This document shows, piece after piece, positions 10,124 to 18,854 of a DNA stretch of 51,435 nt. The translations under genes and the position numbers were made by a program. The DNA comes from Blastococcus sp. (GTDB lineage: Bacteria > Actinomycetota > Actinomycetes > Mycobacteriales > Geodermatophilaceae), in NCBI GenBank assembly GCA_025965715.1, contig JAOPWJ010000199.1:1-51435 (forward strand), read 5' to 3'. The notes beneath the pieces were generated by a model, which did no database searches, was not told the origin of the DNA, and saw only the letters and a program-made list of their open reading frames with translations. Within the stretch, counting starts at the first letter, position 1; every line of letters begins with the position of its first letter.

Positions 10124-11185
10124 TCACGCCTCGTGCCGCTGGAGCCAGAGGGCGCCGATGATGACCGCGCCCTCGATGATCTGCGCGACCTCCTTGGTGA
10201 TGCCGTGCGAGATCAGCGTGTTCTGCAGCAGCTTGAGCAGGACGGCGCCGACCACGGCACCCCAGACGTTGACCTTGCCGCCGGTCAGCGGGGTGCCGGC
10301 GACGGCCACCGCGGCGATGGCGTCCAGTTCCATCCCGAGCCCGACGTTGTTGGCGTCCGACGCCGAGTTGGCGCTCACCGCGATGAGACCGACCAGACCG
10401 GCGAGCGCGGCGGAGATCACGTAAGCGAGCAGCTTGACCCGCGCCGCCGGAACCCCGGCGAGCCGCGACGCCGCCTCGTTCCCTCCGACCGCCAGGACGT
10501 AGCGGCCGAAGACGGTGAGCCGCATGACCAACCAGGCGACGACGGCGACGAGGACGGCGATGAACACCTGCGCCGGCACACCGAAGGGCCGCGCCAGACC
10601 GATCCACTGAAACTCGGGGTTGGCCAGCGGCTGCAGCGCGCCGCCGGTGATGAGCTGGGCGATGCCCCGGCCGGCGATGAAGAGGATCAGCGTCGCGATG
10701 ATCGGTTGCACCCCGAAGCGCGCGACCAGGGTGCCGTTGAACAGGCCGCACACGGCGGCCACCAGCAGCGCGGCCACCATGGCCAGCAGGAACGGCTGGT
10801 CGTGCAGCACCAGCGTGGCGCCGACCTGACCCGCGATCGCCATGACGGAGCCCACCGACAGGTCGATGCCGGCTGTGCCGATGACGATGGCCATGCCCAC
10901 CGCGACGATCGCGATCGGTGCCGCCTGCCGGAGGAGCACGAACAGCAGCGACTGGGGCGTCAGGAAGAAGGGCGTATCGATGGCGTTGTAGACGAACAGC
11001 ACGACCAGTGCCGCGAGTGCGCCGTAGCGCTGCGCCCACACCGTCCAGCGCACGTGCCGGATCCCACCGCCCCGCAGGAGCGTCGTCCTGCCGCGAGCCG
11101 GTTCGGCGACCGGCGCGCCGTCAGTGGACGGGGTCGCAGGCGCCCCCCGCTCCGGGGTCGGGTCCGCCGTACGCCGGTCGGTCAT
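10124..11185 (-). CDS. ABC sugar transporter permease (RbsC/BPD_transp_2 family), first permease
   Basis: The 353-aa polytopic protein has about 45 cytosolic residues (MTDRRTADPTPER...) and then multiple helices with the family signature GTAGIDLSVGSVMAIAGQVG and the loop GGNEAASRLAGVPAARVKLLAYVISAALAG. It is an integral membrane component of a ribose/galactose-type importer. The start at 11185 overlaps the TGA of the ATPase gene (ATGA). It is paired with a second distinct permease immediately downstream, which suggests a heterodimeric channel served by one ATPase and one binding protein. Confidence 0.9.
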   Translation of the reverse strand: MTDRRTADPTPERGAPATPSTDGAPVAEPARGRTTLLRGGGIRHVRWTVWAQRYGALAALVVLFVYNAIDTPFFLTPQSLLFVLLRQAAPIAIVAVGMAIVIGTAGIDLSVGSVMAIAGQVGATLVLHDQPFLLAMVAALLVAAVCGLFNGTLVARFGVQPIIATLILFIAGRGIAQLITGGALQPLANPEFQWIGLARPFGVPAQVFIAVLVAVVAWLVMRLTVFGRYVLAVGGNEAASRLAGVPAARVKLLAYVISAALAGLVGLIAVSANSASDANNVGLGMELDAIAAVAVAGTPLTGGKVNVWGAVVGAVLLKLLQNTLISHGITKEVAQIIEGAVIIGALWLQRHEA

Positions 11186-12744
11186 GCCCGGCTCCCGGAC
11201 GACGTGCCGTCGGGTCCGGCGTCGTCGGCCGCGGCCCCGGTGGCCATCGCCTGCATGAGCGCGTCCTCGCTGATCTGGTCGCCGGTGAGTTCGGCGACCG
11301 ACCGGCCGTCGCGCAACGTCACCACCCGGTCGGAGTCGGCGATGATCTCCTCGAGTTCCGAGGAGATGAGGAGGACGGCCAGGCCCTCGTCGGCGAGCTG
11401 TCGGATCAGCACCTGAATGTCGCGCTTGGCCCCGACGTCGATACCGCGGGTGGGCTCGTCGAGGATCAGCAGCTTCGGATTGGTGCACAGCCAGCGGGCG
11501 AGCAGCACCTTCTGCTGGTTGCCCCCGGAGAGCTCGCGGATCGGCTGGTCAGGGCTCGAGCACTTGATGCCGATGGCCGTGATGAAGCGGTCGACGGTCT
11601 CTGCCTGGCGCCGGCCGTCGACGATGCCGTGGCGTCGGAGGTGGGGCAGCAGGGCGAGCGTGAGGTTCTCGCGGACCGAGAGCTGGGGGATGATGCCCTC
11701 GGTCTTCCGGTCCTCCGGGGCGAAGCCGATCTTGTGCGCTACCGCGTCCTTCGGCGACCTGAGGTGCAAGGGCGTGCCGTCGATGGCGACCGTTCCGGAG
11801 TCGGGCGGATCGGCGCCGAAGATGGCGCGGGCCGTCTCGCTGCGGCCGGAGCCCAGCAGACCGGCCAGGCCCACGATCTCCCCCGAGCGGATCGAGAGCG
11901 ACACGCCGTCCAGAGCGCGGCCACGGCGCAGGTCGGTCGCCTCCAGCACCGGCCGGCGATCCGGCACCGCACCCCCGTCGTCGGCACGCCGGTGCGAGAG
12001 CTCTTCGGCGAGCTCGCGGCCGAGCATCTTGGAAACCAGCTCGTAGCGGCTGATGTCCGACATCGGGCGCACCTCGATGGTGCGACCGTCGCGCATCACC
12101 GTGACCCGGTCGCAGACGGCATAGAGCTCGTCGAGGCGGTGCGAGACGAACACGACCGAGATGCCCTCGCTCTTGAGCTGCCGGATCACCCGGAAGAGCG
12201 TCTGCACCTCCTGCTCGGCGAGCGCGGACGTCGGCTCGTCCATGATGACCAGCTTGGCCTCGGTGGACAGCGCCCGGGCGAGTGCGGTCATCTGCTGGGT
12301 GGCGATGGAGTACTCGTAGATGGGGCGGGTCACGTCGACGTTGATGTCCAGCCGGTGCAGGAGCGCGGACGCCTCACGGTTCATGCGACCCCAGTCGATG
12401 AGTCCGAAGCGCTTCGGTTCGCGGTTGAGGAAGACGTTCTCGGCCACGGACCGGAAAGGCACCAGGTTGACTTCCTGGTAGATGGTCGACAGGCCCGCCA
12501 GCTGAGCCGCGTGCGGCGACGGGAAGGCCACCTCCCGGCCGTCGAACTCGATGTGTCCGGAGTCCTTCGCGTAGACGCCGGTGAGCACCTTGATCAGGGT
12601 GGACTTGCCAGCACCGTTCTGCCCGATCAGCGCATGCACCTCACCGTGGGCCACCTCGAAGTGCGCTTCGCGCAGCGCCGGAACCCCCACGAACGACTTG
12701 TTGATGCCCTGCATGGACAGCAGGGCCGTTGGACTGTCAGCCAA
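11182..12744 (-). CDS. Sugar ABC transporter ATP-binding protein, duplicated cassette (RbsA/MglA type)
   Basis: The protein has 520 aa and two ABC domains. The N-terminal cassette has Walker A GQNGAGKST (about residue 41) and Walker B LVIMDEPTSAL; its signature region SIATQQM is degenerate, as is common in RbsA-type proteins. The C-terminal cassette has a degenerate Walker A (GLLGSGRSE), a clean signature LSGGNQQKV and Walker B LLILDEPTRGIDVGAK. This asymmetric double cassette is typical of ribose/galactose/xylose importers, so it energises uptake of a monosaccharide or polyol. It is second in the unit after the binding-protein gene (139-nt gap) and overlaps the first permease. The exact sugar cannot be read from the sequence. 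Confidence 0.93.
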   Translation of the reverse strand: MADSPTALLSMQGINKSFVGVPALREAHFEVAHGEVHALIGQNGAGKSTLIKVLTGVYAKDSGHIEFDGREVAFPSPHAAQLAGLSTIYQEVNLVPFRSVAENVFLNREPKRFGLIDWGRMNREASALLHRLDINVDVTRPIYEYSIATQQMTALARALSTEAKLVIMDEPTSALAEQEVQTLFRVIRQLKSEGISVVFVSHRLDELYAVCDRVTVMRDGRTIEVRPMSDISRYELVSKMLGRELAEELSHRRADDGGAVPDRRPVLEATDLRRGRALDGVSLSIRSGEIVGLAGLLGSGRSETARAIFGADPPDSGTVAIDGTPLHLRSPKDAVAHKIGFAPEDRKTEGIIPQLSVRENLTLALLPHLRRHGIVDGRRQAETVDRFITAIGIKCSSPDQPIRELSGGNQQKVLLARWLCTNPKLLILDEPTRGIDVGAKRDIQVLIRQLADEGLAVLLISSELEEIIADSDRVVTLRDGRSVAELTGDQISEDALMQAMATGAAADDAGPDGTSSGSRA

Positions 12745-12883
12745 CGAGGAGCCTTCTTCCGTATCGATGGGTCCGGCGGGGCGCGAGGCGTCGCCTCGGC
12801 CCCCGCCGGAGTACTCGAGGTGCGATCGCCGGACAGGACCGGGACCGGGTCGACGACGCGCCCCCGGCCCGGCGCACGGCAGG

Positions 12884-13972
12884 TCAGTACGCCTTGTCGA
12901 CGTTCTCGGCCGCGTTGTCCTTGGTGAACAGCTGGTCGGAGTTGATGATCAGCGTGGGGACCGGCTTGCCCGCCGCGTAGTCGGCCATGGTCTGGAACGC
13001 GGAGGTACCGAAGCGGGGGCTGCACTCCACCGTCGCGTACATGTCGCCGGCCTGGACGGCCTTGAGCCCGTCCTTCTCGCCGTCGATCGAGACGACCTGG
13101 ATGTCCTTGCCGGGCTCCTTGCCGATCGCCTTGACAGCCGCGATCGCGCCCAGCGCCATCTCGTCGTTGTGCGCGTAGATCGCGGTGGCGTCCGGGTGCG
13201 ACTGCAGCAGGGTCTCGGTGACCGACTGGCCCTTCGCCCGGGTGAAGTCGGCGTCCTGCGAGACGACGATCTTCATTCCCGGGCAGTCCTTGATCGCGTC
13301 GTCGAAGCCCTTCTTGCGGTCGATCGCCGGGGACGCGCCGGTCGTGCCCTCGAGCTCGATGATCGTGGCGTTGCCGTTGGTGGCCTTGGCCATCTGCACC
13401 GCGGCCCGCTTGCCCTCCTGGATGAAGTCGGACTGGATGACGGTGACGTAGTCCGTGCCCGGCTCCGCGACGCTGTGGTCGACATCGCGGTCGAGCAGGA
13501 AGACCGGGATACCCGCGGCGGCGGCGTCCTTGACGACGTTGCCGAGCTGCTCGGTGATCGGGGCGATGAAGAGCGCGTCCGGCTTCTGGGCGATGAGGCC
13601 CTTGATGTCGGCGATCTGCTTGGACTGGTCGTTGTTCGCGTCGGTGATGGTCAGGTCGATGCCTGCCTTCTCCGCCTCCGACTTCATGCTCTCGGTCTCC
13701 GCGAGCCGCCAGGGGTTGTTGCTCGCGTTCTGACTGAACGCAACCGAGTAGCTCGAGCTCTGGGCGAGCTTCGGCGCGTTCTCAGCGGTCGGCACGTCGG
13801 CGGGGGCCTCGGAGTTGCCTGGGTCCTCGGCGTCCACGAGCGGACAGTCGGCAGCGGCTCCGCTGCTGGCAGCGTTGTCATCGCTGCTGTTGCTGCCGCC
13901 GCCGCAGCCGGCGAGCAGGCTCACCGACAACACGGCCATGCCCGCGATTGGCGCAATCTTCCTAAGGTGCAC
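12884..13972 (-). CDS. Sugar-binding lipoprotein of ABC importer (periplasmic-binding-protein type 1)
   Basis: This is a 362-aa lipoprotein. The signal peptide HLRKIAPIAGMAVLSVSLLAGC ends in the lipobox LLAGC, followed by a Ser/Asp linker. The mature part is a Peripla_BP_4 (RbsB-like) domain: YSVAFSQNASNNPWRLAETESMKSEAEKAG, IKGLIAQKPDALFIAPIT, AIYAHNDEMALGAIAAVKA. It captures the sugar outside the membrane. I prefer the GTG at 13972 because GGAGGG lies directly before it; an ATG at 13984 overlaps that Shine-Dalgarno. The track ORF starting at 14494 is too long. It is the first gene of the unit. A minus-strand TTGACA at 14028-14023 may be part of its promoter, but I see no convincing -10. Confidence 0.92.
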   Translation of the reverse strand: MHLRKIAPIAGMAVLSVSLLAGCGGGSNSSDDNAASSGAAADCPLVDAEDPGNSEAPADVPTAENAPKLAQSSSYSVAFSQNASNNPWRLAETESMKSEAEKAGIDLTITDANNDQSKQIADIKGLIAQKPDALFIAPITEQLGNVVKDAAAAGIPVFLLDRDVDHSVAEPGTDYVTVIQSDFIQEGKRAAVQMAKATNGNATIIELEGTTGASPAIDRKKGFDDAIKDCPGMKIVVSQDADFTRAKGQSVTETLLQSHPDATAIYAHNDEMALGAIAAVKAIGKEPGKDIQVVSIDGEKDGLKAVQAGDMYATVECSPRFGTSAFQTMADYAAGKPVPTLIINSDQLFTKDNAAENVDKAY

Positions 13973-14170
13973 GGAACCCTCCATTGGGTGCGTCCCCAGC
14001 GCATGGCCGGGTCCTGAACAGGTGTCAAGAGGATGGCACCGAATGGGACCTACGTCACACGAAGTCGCCGCCGTGCAGGTATCTAGCGCATAACCGGTCC
14101 AGGCGGACCGCCGGAGTCCGCGCGGGCCCAGCGACTGCGCATTAGCGTGGGCCGGCCAGAGGGAGGCGCC

Positions 14171-15043
14171 GTGCCAGCACCTGAATCGAGCATCGCCGAT
14201 GCGGTCCGGGCCGCACGTCCGGCGGACGGGGTGACCGTGTGGCTGCTCGGCAACGCGGGGGTGCTCCTGGTCGGGTCGACGGGACGCCGGATCGCGATCG
14301 ACCCCTGGACGTCGGACTGGTTGGAGGTCCACAGTGCGGCCGATCCCGACCCCGTGGTCCGGCAACGCCCTGCGCGCCTGACCTCGGCGGAACTCGCCGA
14401 GCTGGTGGACGCGGTCCTCGTCACCCACGAACACCCCGATCACCTCGACCCGGGGCTGGCGCGCACTCTGACCGCGGCGGGCGTGCCTGTCCACCTGCCG
14501 CGAGGTTGCGTTCCGGCGGCCGAGGCCTGCGGCTATCCGGCCTCGGCCCTACGTCCCCTGGAGGTGGGGCAGGAGGGCGAGGTCTGCGGCTTCGACGTCG
14601 CGGCCCTACCCGCCGCACACGCGCTCGCGGGCGACGGGTACGGCAGGTACACGCAGTGGCTGGACGAGAGGGGCGCCCACCGGGCGGTCGGCTTCCTCGT
14701 TCGCGGGGGAGGACGCGTGCTCTTCCACGGAGGCGACACCGTCATGTGGCCGGGACTGCAGGACCGACTCCGGGCCGCCCGCGTCGACACCTGCCTGCTG
14801 CCCATCAACGGCCGGGACTGGCTGCGGGAAGAACGCGGTCTGGTCGGCAACCTGACGGCACGGGAGAGCGCGGACCTCGCCGCAGCGTGCGGTGCGGAGG
14901 TCCTCATTCCCGTCCACTTCGATGGCGTGGTCGGCAACACCGGCTCCCCGGGCGAACTGGTCGACTACGCCGCGGCGACCTATCCCCGACTGACGGTCGC
15001 GATACCGGGACGTTCCGGCGTCCACCTGCCCCCGATCCTCTAG
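14171..15043 (+). CDS. MBL-fold metallo-hydrolase (UlaG-like)
   Basis: This 290-aa beta-lactamase-fold protein has the metal-binding motif THEHPDHLD (HxHxDH), a later FHGGDTVMW and the C-terminal PVHFD. These are the ligand positions of the L-ascorbate-6-phosphate lactonase/UlaG and RomA-like branch. It probably hydrolyses a lactone or phosphodiester in the cytosol; the substrate is unknown. The GTG at 14171 is chosen because GGGAGG sits 4-9 nt upstream, and a TAGCGT -10-like hexamer lies at 14143. The longer GTG start at 14147 overlaps that promoter element. It is divergent from the sugar importer, so a shared role in sugar use is possible but not shown. Confidence 0.82.
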   Translation: MPAPESSIADAVRAARPADGVTVWLLGNAGVLLVGSTGRRIAIDPWTSDWLEVHSAADPDPVVRQRPARLTSAELAELVDAVLVTHEHPDHLDPGLARTLTAAGVPVHLPRGCVPAAEACGYPASALRPLEVGQEGEVCGFDVAALPAAHALAGDGYGRYTQWLDERGAHRAVGFLVRGGGRVLFHGGDTVMWPGLQDRLRAARVDTCLLPINGRDWLREERGLVGNLTARESADLAAACGAEVLIPVHFDGVVGNTGSPGELVDYAAATYPRLTVAIPGRSGVHLPPIL

Positions 15044-15184
15044 GGGCGGGGCGCCGGCGTGAGCAATGCCGACATCCTGAACGCGGTGACGGGTGTGCCC
15101 GGGGTCATCGGCAATCCGGCGCGCGCGTACCCGTCGAACCGCGGTGGGCGGTGTGCGACCGCCGCCACCGGGTAGGCGTGCGCC

Positions 15185-15697
15185 ATGGCGACAGGGTCGA
15201 GGTCAGCCGGGCGCCTGCCCGCCCGTTCCTCCGCTCTGCTGCTGGGCCTCGGTTTCGGCGGTTTCGTCGACGGGATCGTGCTGCACCAGATCCTGCAGTG
15301 GCACCACATGGTCAGTGCGGTCGAGGGCGAGCCGGTGGGCACTCTGGCCGGGCTGGAGGCGAACACCGTCGCCGACGGGCTCTTCCACCTGGCGACCTTC
15401 GTGCTCACCTTCGCCGGCACGGTGACCGCGTTGATCGCCTGGCGACAGGGCCGGATCGCGCCCAGCTGGAGCTTCCACTTCGGCCTGGTCCTCGCCGGGT
15501 GGGGCATCTTCAACCTGGTCGAGGGCGTCGTCGACCACCAGATCCTCGGCGTGCACCATGTCCGCGACGATCTCGGCGCGCCACTGAGCTGGGACATCGG
15601 CTTCCTGGTGTTCGGTGCGCTGCTCGTCGTCGGCGGTTGGCTGCTCTACCGCCGCGGCCGCTCCGCCATGACAGGAGGTCCAGGGCCGGTCCCGTAA
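15185..15697 (+). CDS. DUF2243 membrane protein
   Basis: The 170-aa protein has four hydrophobic segments. Two His-rich motifs typical of DUF2243 are present: GFGGFVDGIVLHQILQWHHM and LVEGVVDHQILGVHHVRD. The paired D-x-x-x-HQ-x-x-x-HH motifs near membrane segments suggest metal coordination, but no function is established. It sits alone between an MBL-fold gene and DUF1918. The start ATG at 15185 has no strong Shine-Dalgarno. Confidence 0.82.
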   Translation: MATGSRSAGRLPARSSALLLGLGFGGFVDGIVLHQILQWHHMVSAVEGEPVGTLAGLEANTVADGLFHLATFVLTFAGTVTALIAWRQGRIAPSWSFHFGLVLAGWGIFNLVEGVVDHQILGVHHVRDDLGAPLSWDIGFLVFGALLVVGGWLLYRRGRSAMTGGPGPVP

Positions 15698-15768
15698 GCC
15701 CTTGATCGGGCCCTCCCCGGCGGGCAGGCTGTGAGCTGGACCACAAGGGATACCGCCGGGAGGCCACC

Positions 15769-15966
15769 GTGGAAGCTCACGTGGGGGACAGGATCATCGT
15801 CCGCTCGACCCACCAGGGGGAGCCGGAGCGGACGGGCGCGGTGGTGGAGTGCGCGGAGCCCGGCGGTGGCCCGCCCTATCGGGTCCGCTGGGAGTCCGAC
15901 GGCCACACCGCGCTGTTCTACCCTGCCGGCACGTGCACCGTGGTGCACGAAGCGGCGCAGGGCTGA
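15769..15966 (+). CDS. DUF1918 small protein
   Basis: The 65-aa protein begins EAHVGDRIIVRSTHQGEPERTGAVVE and ends YRVRWESDGHTALFYPAGTCTVV. This is the whole length of the actinobacterial DUF1918 family, a small SH3-like barrel of unknown role. The GTG start at 15769 is supported by GGGAGG about 6 nt upstream. It ends 9 nt before the EF-G-like gene, so the two may share a transcript. Confidence 0.88.
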   Translation: MEAHVGDRIIVRSTHQGEPERTGAVVECAEPGGGPPYRVRWESDGHTALFYPAGTCTVVHEAAQG

Positions 15967-15975
15967 CCGGCCGGC

Positions 15976-18054
15976 ATGGGCAAGGACACCGGGAGCGCCC
16001 CGGCACCGCGGTCGGCCGACAAAGTGCGCAATGTGGCCCTCGTCGGCCACGCGGGCGCGGGCAAGACGACACTGGCCGAGGCCCTGCTCGTCGCCACCGG
16101 TGCCCTGCCCCGCCTGGGACGGGTCGAGGACGGCACCACCTGCCTCGACACCGAGGAGGTGGAGATCCGGCAGCGACGCTCCGTCTCCCTCGGTGTCGCC
16201 ACGGTGGAGCACGCCGGGCACCGGCTGACGATCCTCGACACCCCGGGCTCGCCCGACTTCGTGGGTGAGTTGCGCGCCGGGCTCCGGGCGGCCGACGCGG
16301 CGCTGTTCGTCGTCTCCGCGGTCAACGGCGTCGACGCCACCACCGTGGCGCTCTGGCAGGAGTGTGCGACGGTCGGGATGCCGCGGGCGGTGGTCATCAC
16401 CCAGCTCGACCGCGCACGGGCCGACGTCGACGACGCCGTCCGGCTCTGCCAGCTCATGCTGGGCGAGGGCGTCTACCCCATGCACCTGCCCGACCGGGGC
16501 CCGGACGGCGGCGTCCGGGCGCTCGTCTCGCTGCTCGAACCGCACCCCGGGACCAATGGCAACGCCGCGGAGGCCGACCGGCTCCGTGGCGAGCTCATCG
16601 AGGGGATCATCGGCGAGAGCGAGGACGAGACCCTCATGGACCGGTATCTGGCCGGCGACGAGCTGGCCGTGGCCGACCTCGTCGCCGACCTGGAGACGGC
16701 GGTGGCCCGCGGCCATTTCCATCCGGTGCTCTGCGTCGCGCCGCTGACCGGGGTGGGCGTGCCGGAGCTGCTGGATCTGCTCGTCTCGGCCTTTCCCTGT
16801 CCGATGGAGCACGGCTGCCCGTCAGTCACCCGGCCCGACGGATCACCGGCGCCGGCGCTCCGGTGCGACCCCGACGGGCCGCTGGTCGCCGAGGTCGTCA
16901 AGACGACCACCGACCCCTACGTGGGTCGCGTCTCGCTGGTGCGGGTCTTCTCCGGCACCCTCCGGCCCGACATCCTCCTCCACGTCTCCGGGCACGGCAT
17001 GAGCGAGCGCGGCCACCCCGACCATGACGTCGACGAGCGGATCGGCGCCATCACCTCACCGCTGGGCGCCGCCCTGCGCCCCGTCGCGGCGTGTCCCGCC
17101 GGGGACATCTGTGCCGTGGCCCGCCTGGGCAGCGCCGAGACCGGCGACACCCTGTCCTCGCCGGAGAACCCGCGGCTCGTCCCCCCCTGGGATCTCCCCA
17201 CGCCGCAGCTGCCGGTCGCCGTCGAGGCGGTCTCCCACGCCGACGAGGACCGGCTGGCCACCGCCCTGGCACGGCTCGTGGCCGAGGACCCGACCGTGCG
17301 GCTGGAGCGCCGCCCGGACACCGGCCAGCTGCTGCTGTGGTGCGTCGGGGATGCCCACGCCGAAGTGTTGCTGGAGCGGCTGCGGGTCCGTCACGGCGTC
17401 GGTGTGACCACGGCGCCCGTGCGGGTGCCCATGGTGGAGACGCTGGCGGGCAGTGCCCGGGTGACCGGCCGGCACGTCAAGCAGTCGGGCGGGCACGGCC
17501 AGTACGCCGTCGTGGTGATCGAGGGGGAGCCGGGCCCGCCGGGTTCCGGCATCGTCTTCGAGCAGCGCATCGTCGGCGGCACGGTGCCCAGCCAGTTCCA
17601 CGGCAGCGTGGAGAAGGGGATCCACACGCAGGCCCGGCGCGGAGTCAGCGGGGACCGGCCGATCGTCGACGTCCGCGTCACCCTGGTCGACGGGAAGGCT
17701 CACTCGGTCGACTCCTCCGACGCAGCGTTCCAGGCCGCCGGCGCTCTGGCGCTCCGTGAACTGGTGAGCACCGCCGGCACGCGGGTCCTGGAACCGTGGT
17801 GCGAGGTCGCGGTGACGGTGCCCGGCGAGTACGTCGGTGCGGTCATGAGCGACCTGTCGGGACGGCGGGCCCGGGTCACCGGCAGCGACGCCGATCCGGC
17901 CCGCGACCGGACGACCGTGCGGGCCGAGATCCCCGAGGTGGAGCTGCTCGGCTATCCCGGTGTCCTCCGGTCGGTCACGCACGGCACGGGGAGCTTCATC
18001 CGGCGGCCCATGGGATACGAGCCGGTGCCCGCCTCGGTCGCCGTTCCGGCGTGA
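15976..18054 (+). CDS. Elongation factor G-like translational GTPase (FusA2-type)
   Basis: This 692-aa protein has the EF-G domain order: a GTPase domain with G1 GHAGAGKT (24-31) and G3 LDTPGSPDF, domain II, domain III, domain IV (HVKQSGGHGQYAVVVIE, GGTVPSQFHGSVEKGI) and a C-terminal domain V ending RSVTHGTGSFIRRPMGYEPV. The G4 motif is TQLD instead of NKxD, so guanine specificity is altered or relaxed. This is a feature of the actinobacterial second EF-G (Rv0120c-like), whose role is unclear and which is not the main translocase. The start ATG at 15976 has a weak ribosome binding site and lies just after DUF1918. Confidence 0.88.
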   Translation: MGKDTGSAPAPRSADKVRNVALVGHAGAGKTTLAEALLVATGALPRLGRVEDGTTCLDTEEVEIRQRRSVSLGVATVEHAGHRLTILDTPGSPDFVGELRAGLRAADAALFVVSAVNGVDATTVALWQECATVGMPRAVVITQLDRARADVDDAVRLCQLMLGEGVYPMHLPDRGPDGGVRALVSLLEPHPGTNGNAAEADRLRGELIEGIIGESEDETLMDRYLAGDELAVADLVADLETAVARGHFHPVLCVAPLTGVGVPELLDLLVSAFPCPMEHGCPSVTRPDGSPAPALRCDPDGPLVAEVVKTTTDPYVGRVSLVRVFSGTLRPDILLHVSGHGMSERGHPDHDVDERIGAITSPLGAALRPVAACPAGDICAVARLGSAETGDTLSSPENPRLVPPWDLPTPQLPVAVEAVSHADEDRLATALARLVAEDPTVRLERRPDTGQLLLWCVGDAHAEVLLERLRVRHGVGVTTAPVRVPMVETLAGSARVTGRHVKQSGGHGQYAVVVIEGEPGPPGSGIVFEQRIVGGTVPSQFHGSVEKGIHTQARRGVSGDRPIVDVRVTLVDGKAHSVDSSDAAFQAAGALALRELVSTAGTRVLEPWCEVAVTVPGEYVGAVMSDLSGRRARVTGSDADPARDRTTVRAEIPEVELLGYPGVLRSVTHGTGSFIRRPMGYEPVPASVAVPA

Positions 18055-18182
18055 GCCACCCGCCCTGACCCGTCCCGACCCCGGGGAGCCCATCCAGAGG
18101 CTCGCCGCCAGTGTGCGAGTGGGGAGGAGGATGGGGTCCTTCGACTAGCCTCGGGCACGGTGTGCAGCGGGCTGGAGGGATC

Positions 18183-18854
18183 GTGACGTCGTCGAACGGG
18201 CCGTCGGCCGGTGGCCCCGTTCCGCAGGTGGGCGTTGCGACGCCGTCGGTCACCGACCGCGAGAAGCTGCCGGACCGGGTGTGGACGCTGCCGAACGCAC
18301 TGTCGGTGCTGCGGCTCCTGGGGGTGCCACTGTTCCTCTGGTTGCTCCTCGGGCCCCAGGCGGACCGCTGGGCCGTCGCCGTCCTCATGATCTCCGGCTT
18401 CACCGACTGGCTCGACGGCAAGCTCGCCCGCTGGCTCGACCAGGGCAGCCGCCTGGGCGCGCTGCTCGACCCGGCCGCCGACCGGCTCTACATCGTCAGC
18501 ACCCTGGTTGCCCTCGCGCTGCGCGAGATCGTGCCCCCCTGGATCGTCGTCCTGCTCGTGGGCCGTGAGTTCGTCCTGGCGGTTGCGCTGCTGGTCCTGC
18601 GTCGCTACGGCTATCCGCCGCTGCAGGTGCACTACCTCGGCAAGGCCGCGACCCTCCTGCTCCTGTACGCATTCCCCGGCCTCATGCTGGCCGACGGGGA
18701 CGGGTGGCTGGCCACCCTGCTCGAACCCTTCGCCTGGGCCCTGACGATCTGGGGCACCGCCCTCTACGTGCTGGCCGGCCTCTTCTACCTGATTCAGGTG
18801 GGCGGGATCGTGCGGGCGGAGCGCGCTGGCCAGGGTCCTGGGACGGTGCGGTGA
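18183..18854 (+). CDS. CDP-alcohol phosphatidyltransferase (PgsA/cardiolipin synthase-like)
   Basis: This 223-aa membrane enzyme contains the complete CDP-alcohol transferase motif in DWLDGKLARWLDQGSRLGALLDPAAD, with the four Asp at 75, 78, 96 and 100. It transfers a phosphatidyl group from CDP-diacylglycerol to an alcohol, giving phosphatidylglycerol phosphate or cardiolipin. The position as first gene of the DUF881-Sbp-DUF881-gcvH-garA block matches Rv1822 (pgsA2) in M. tuberculosis. The GTG start at 18183 has GGAGGG 4-9 nt upstream; the track's earlier start adds junk. Five to six hydrophobic helices are present. The stop overlaps the next gene by GTGA. Confidence 0.9.
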   Translation: MTSSNGPSAGGPVPQVGVATPSVTDREKLPDRVWTLPNALSVLRLLGVPLFLWLLLGPQADRWAVAVLMISGFTDWLDGKLARWLDQGSRLGALLDPAADRLYIVSTLVALALREIVPPWIVVLLVGREFVLAVALLVLRRYGYPPLQVHYLGKAATLLLLYAFPGLMLADGDGWLATLLEPFAWALTIWGTALYVLAGLFYLIQVGGIVRAERAGQGPGTVR

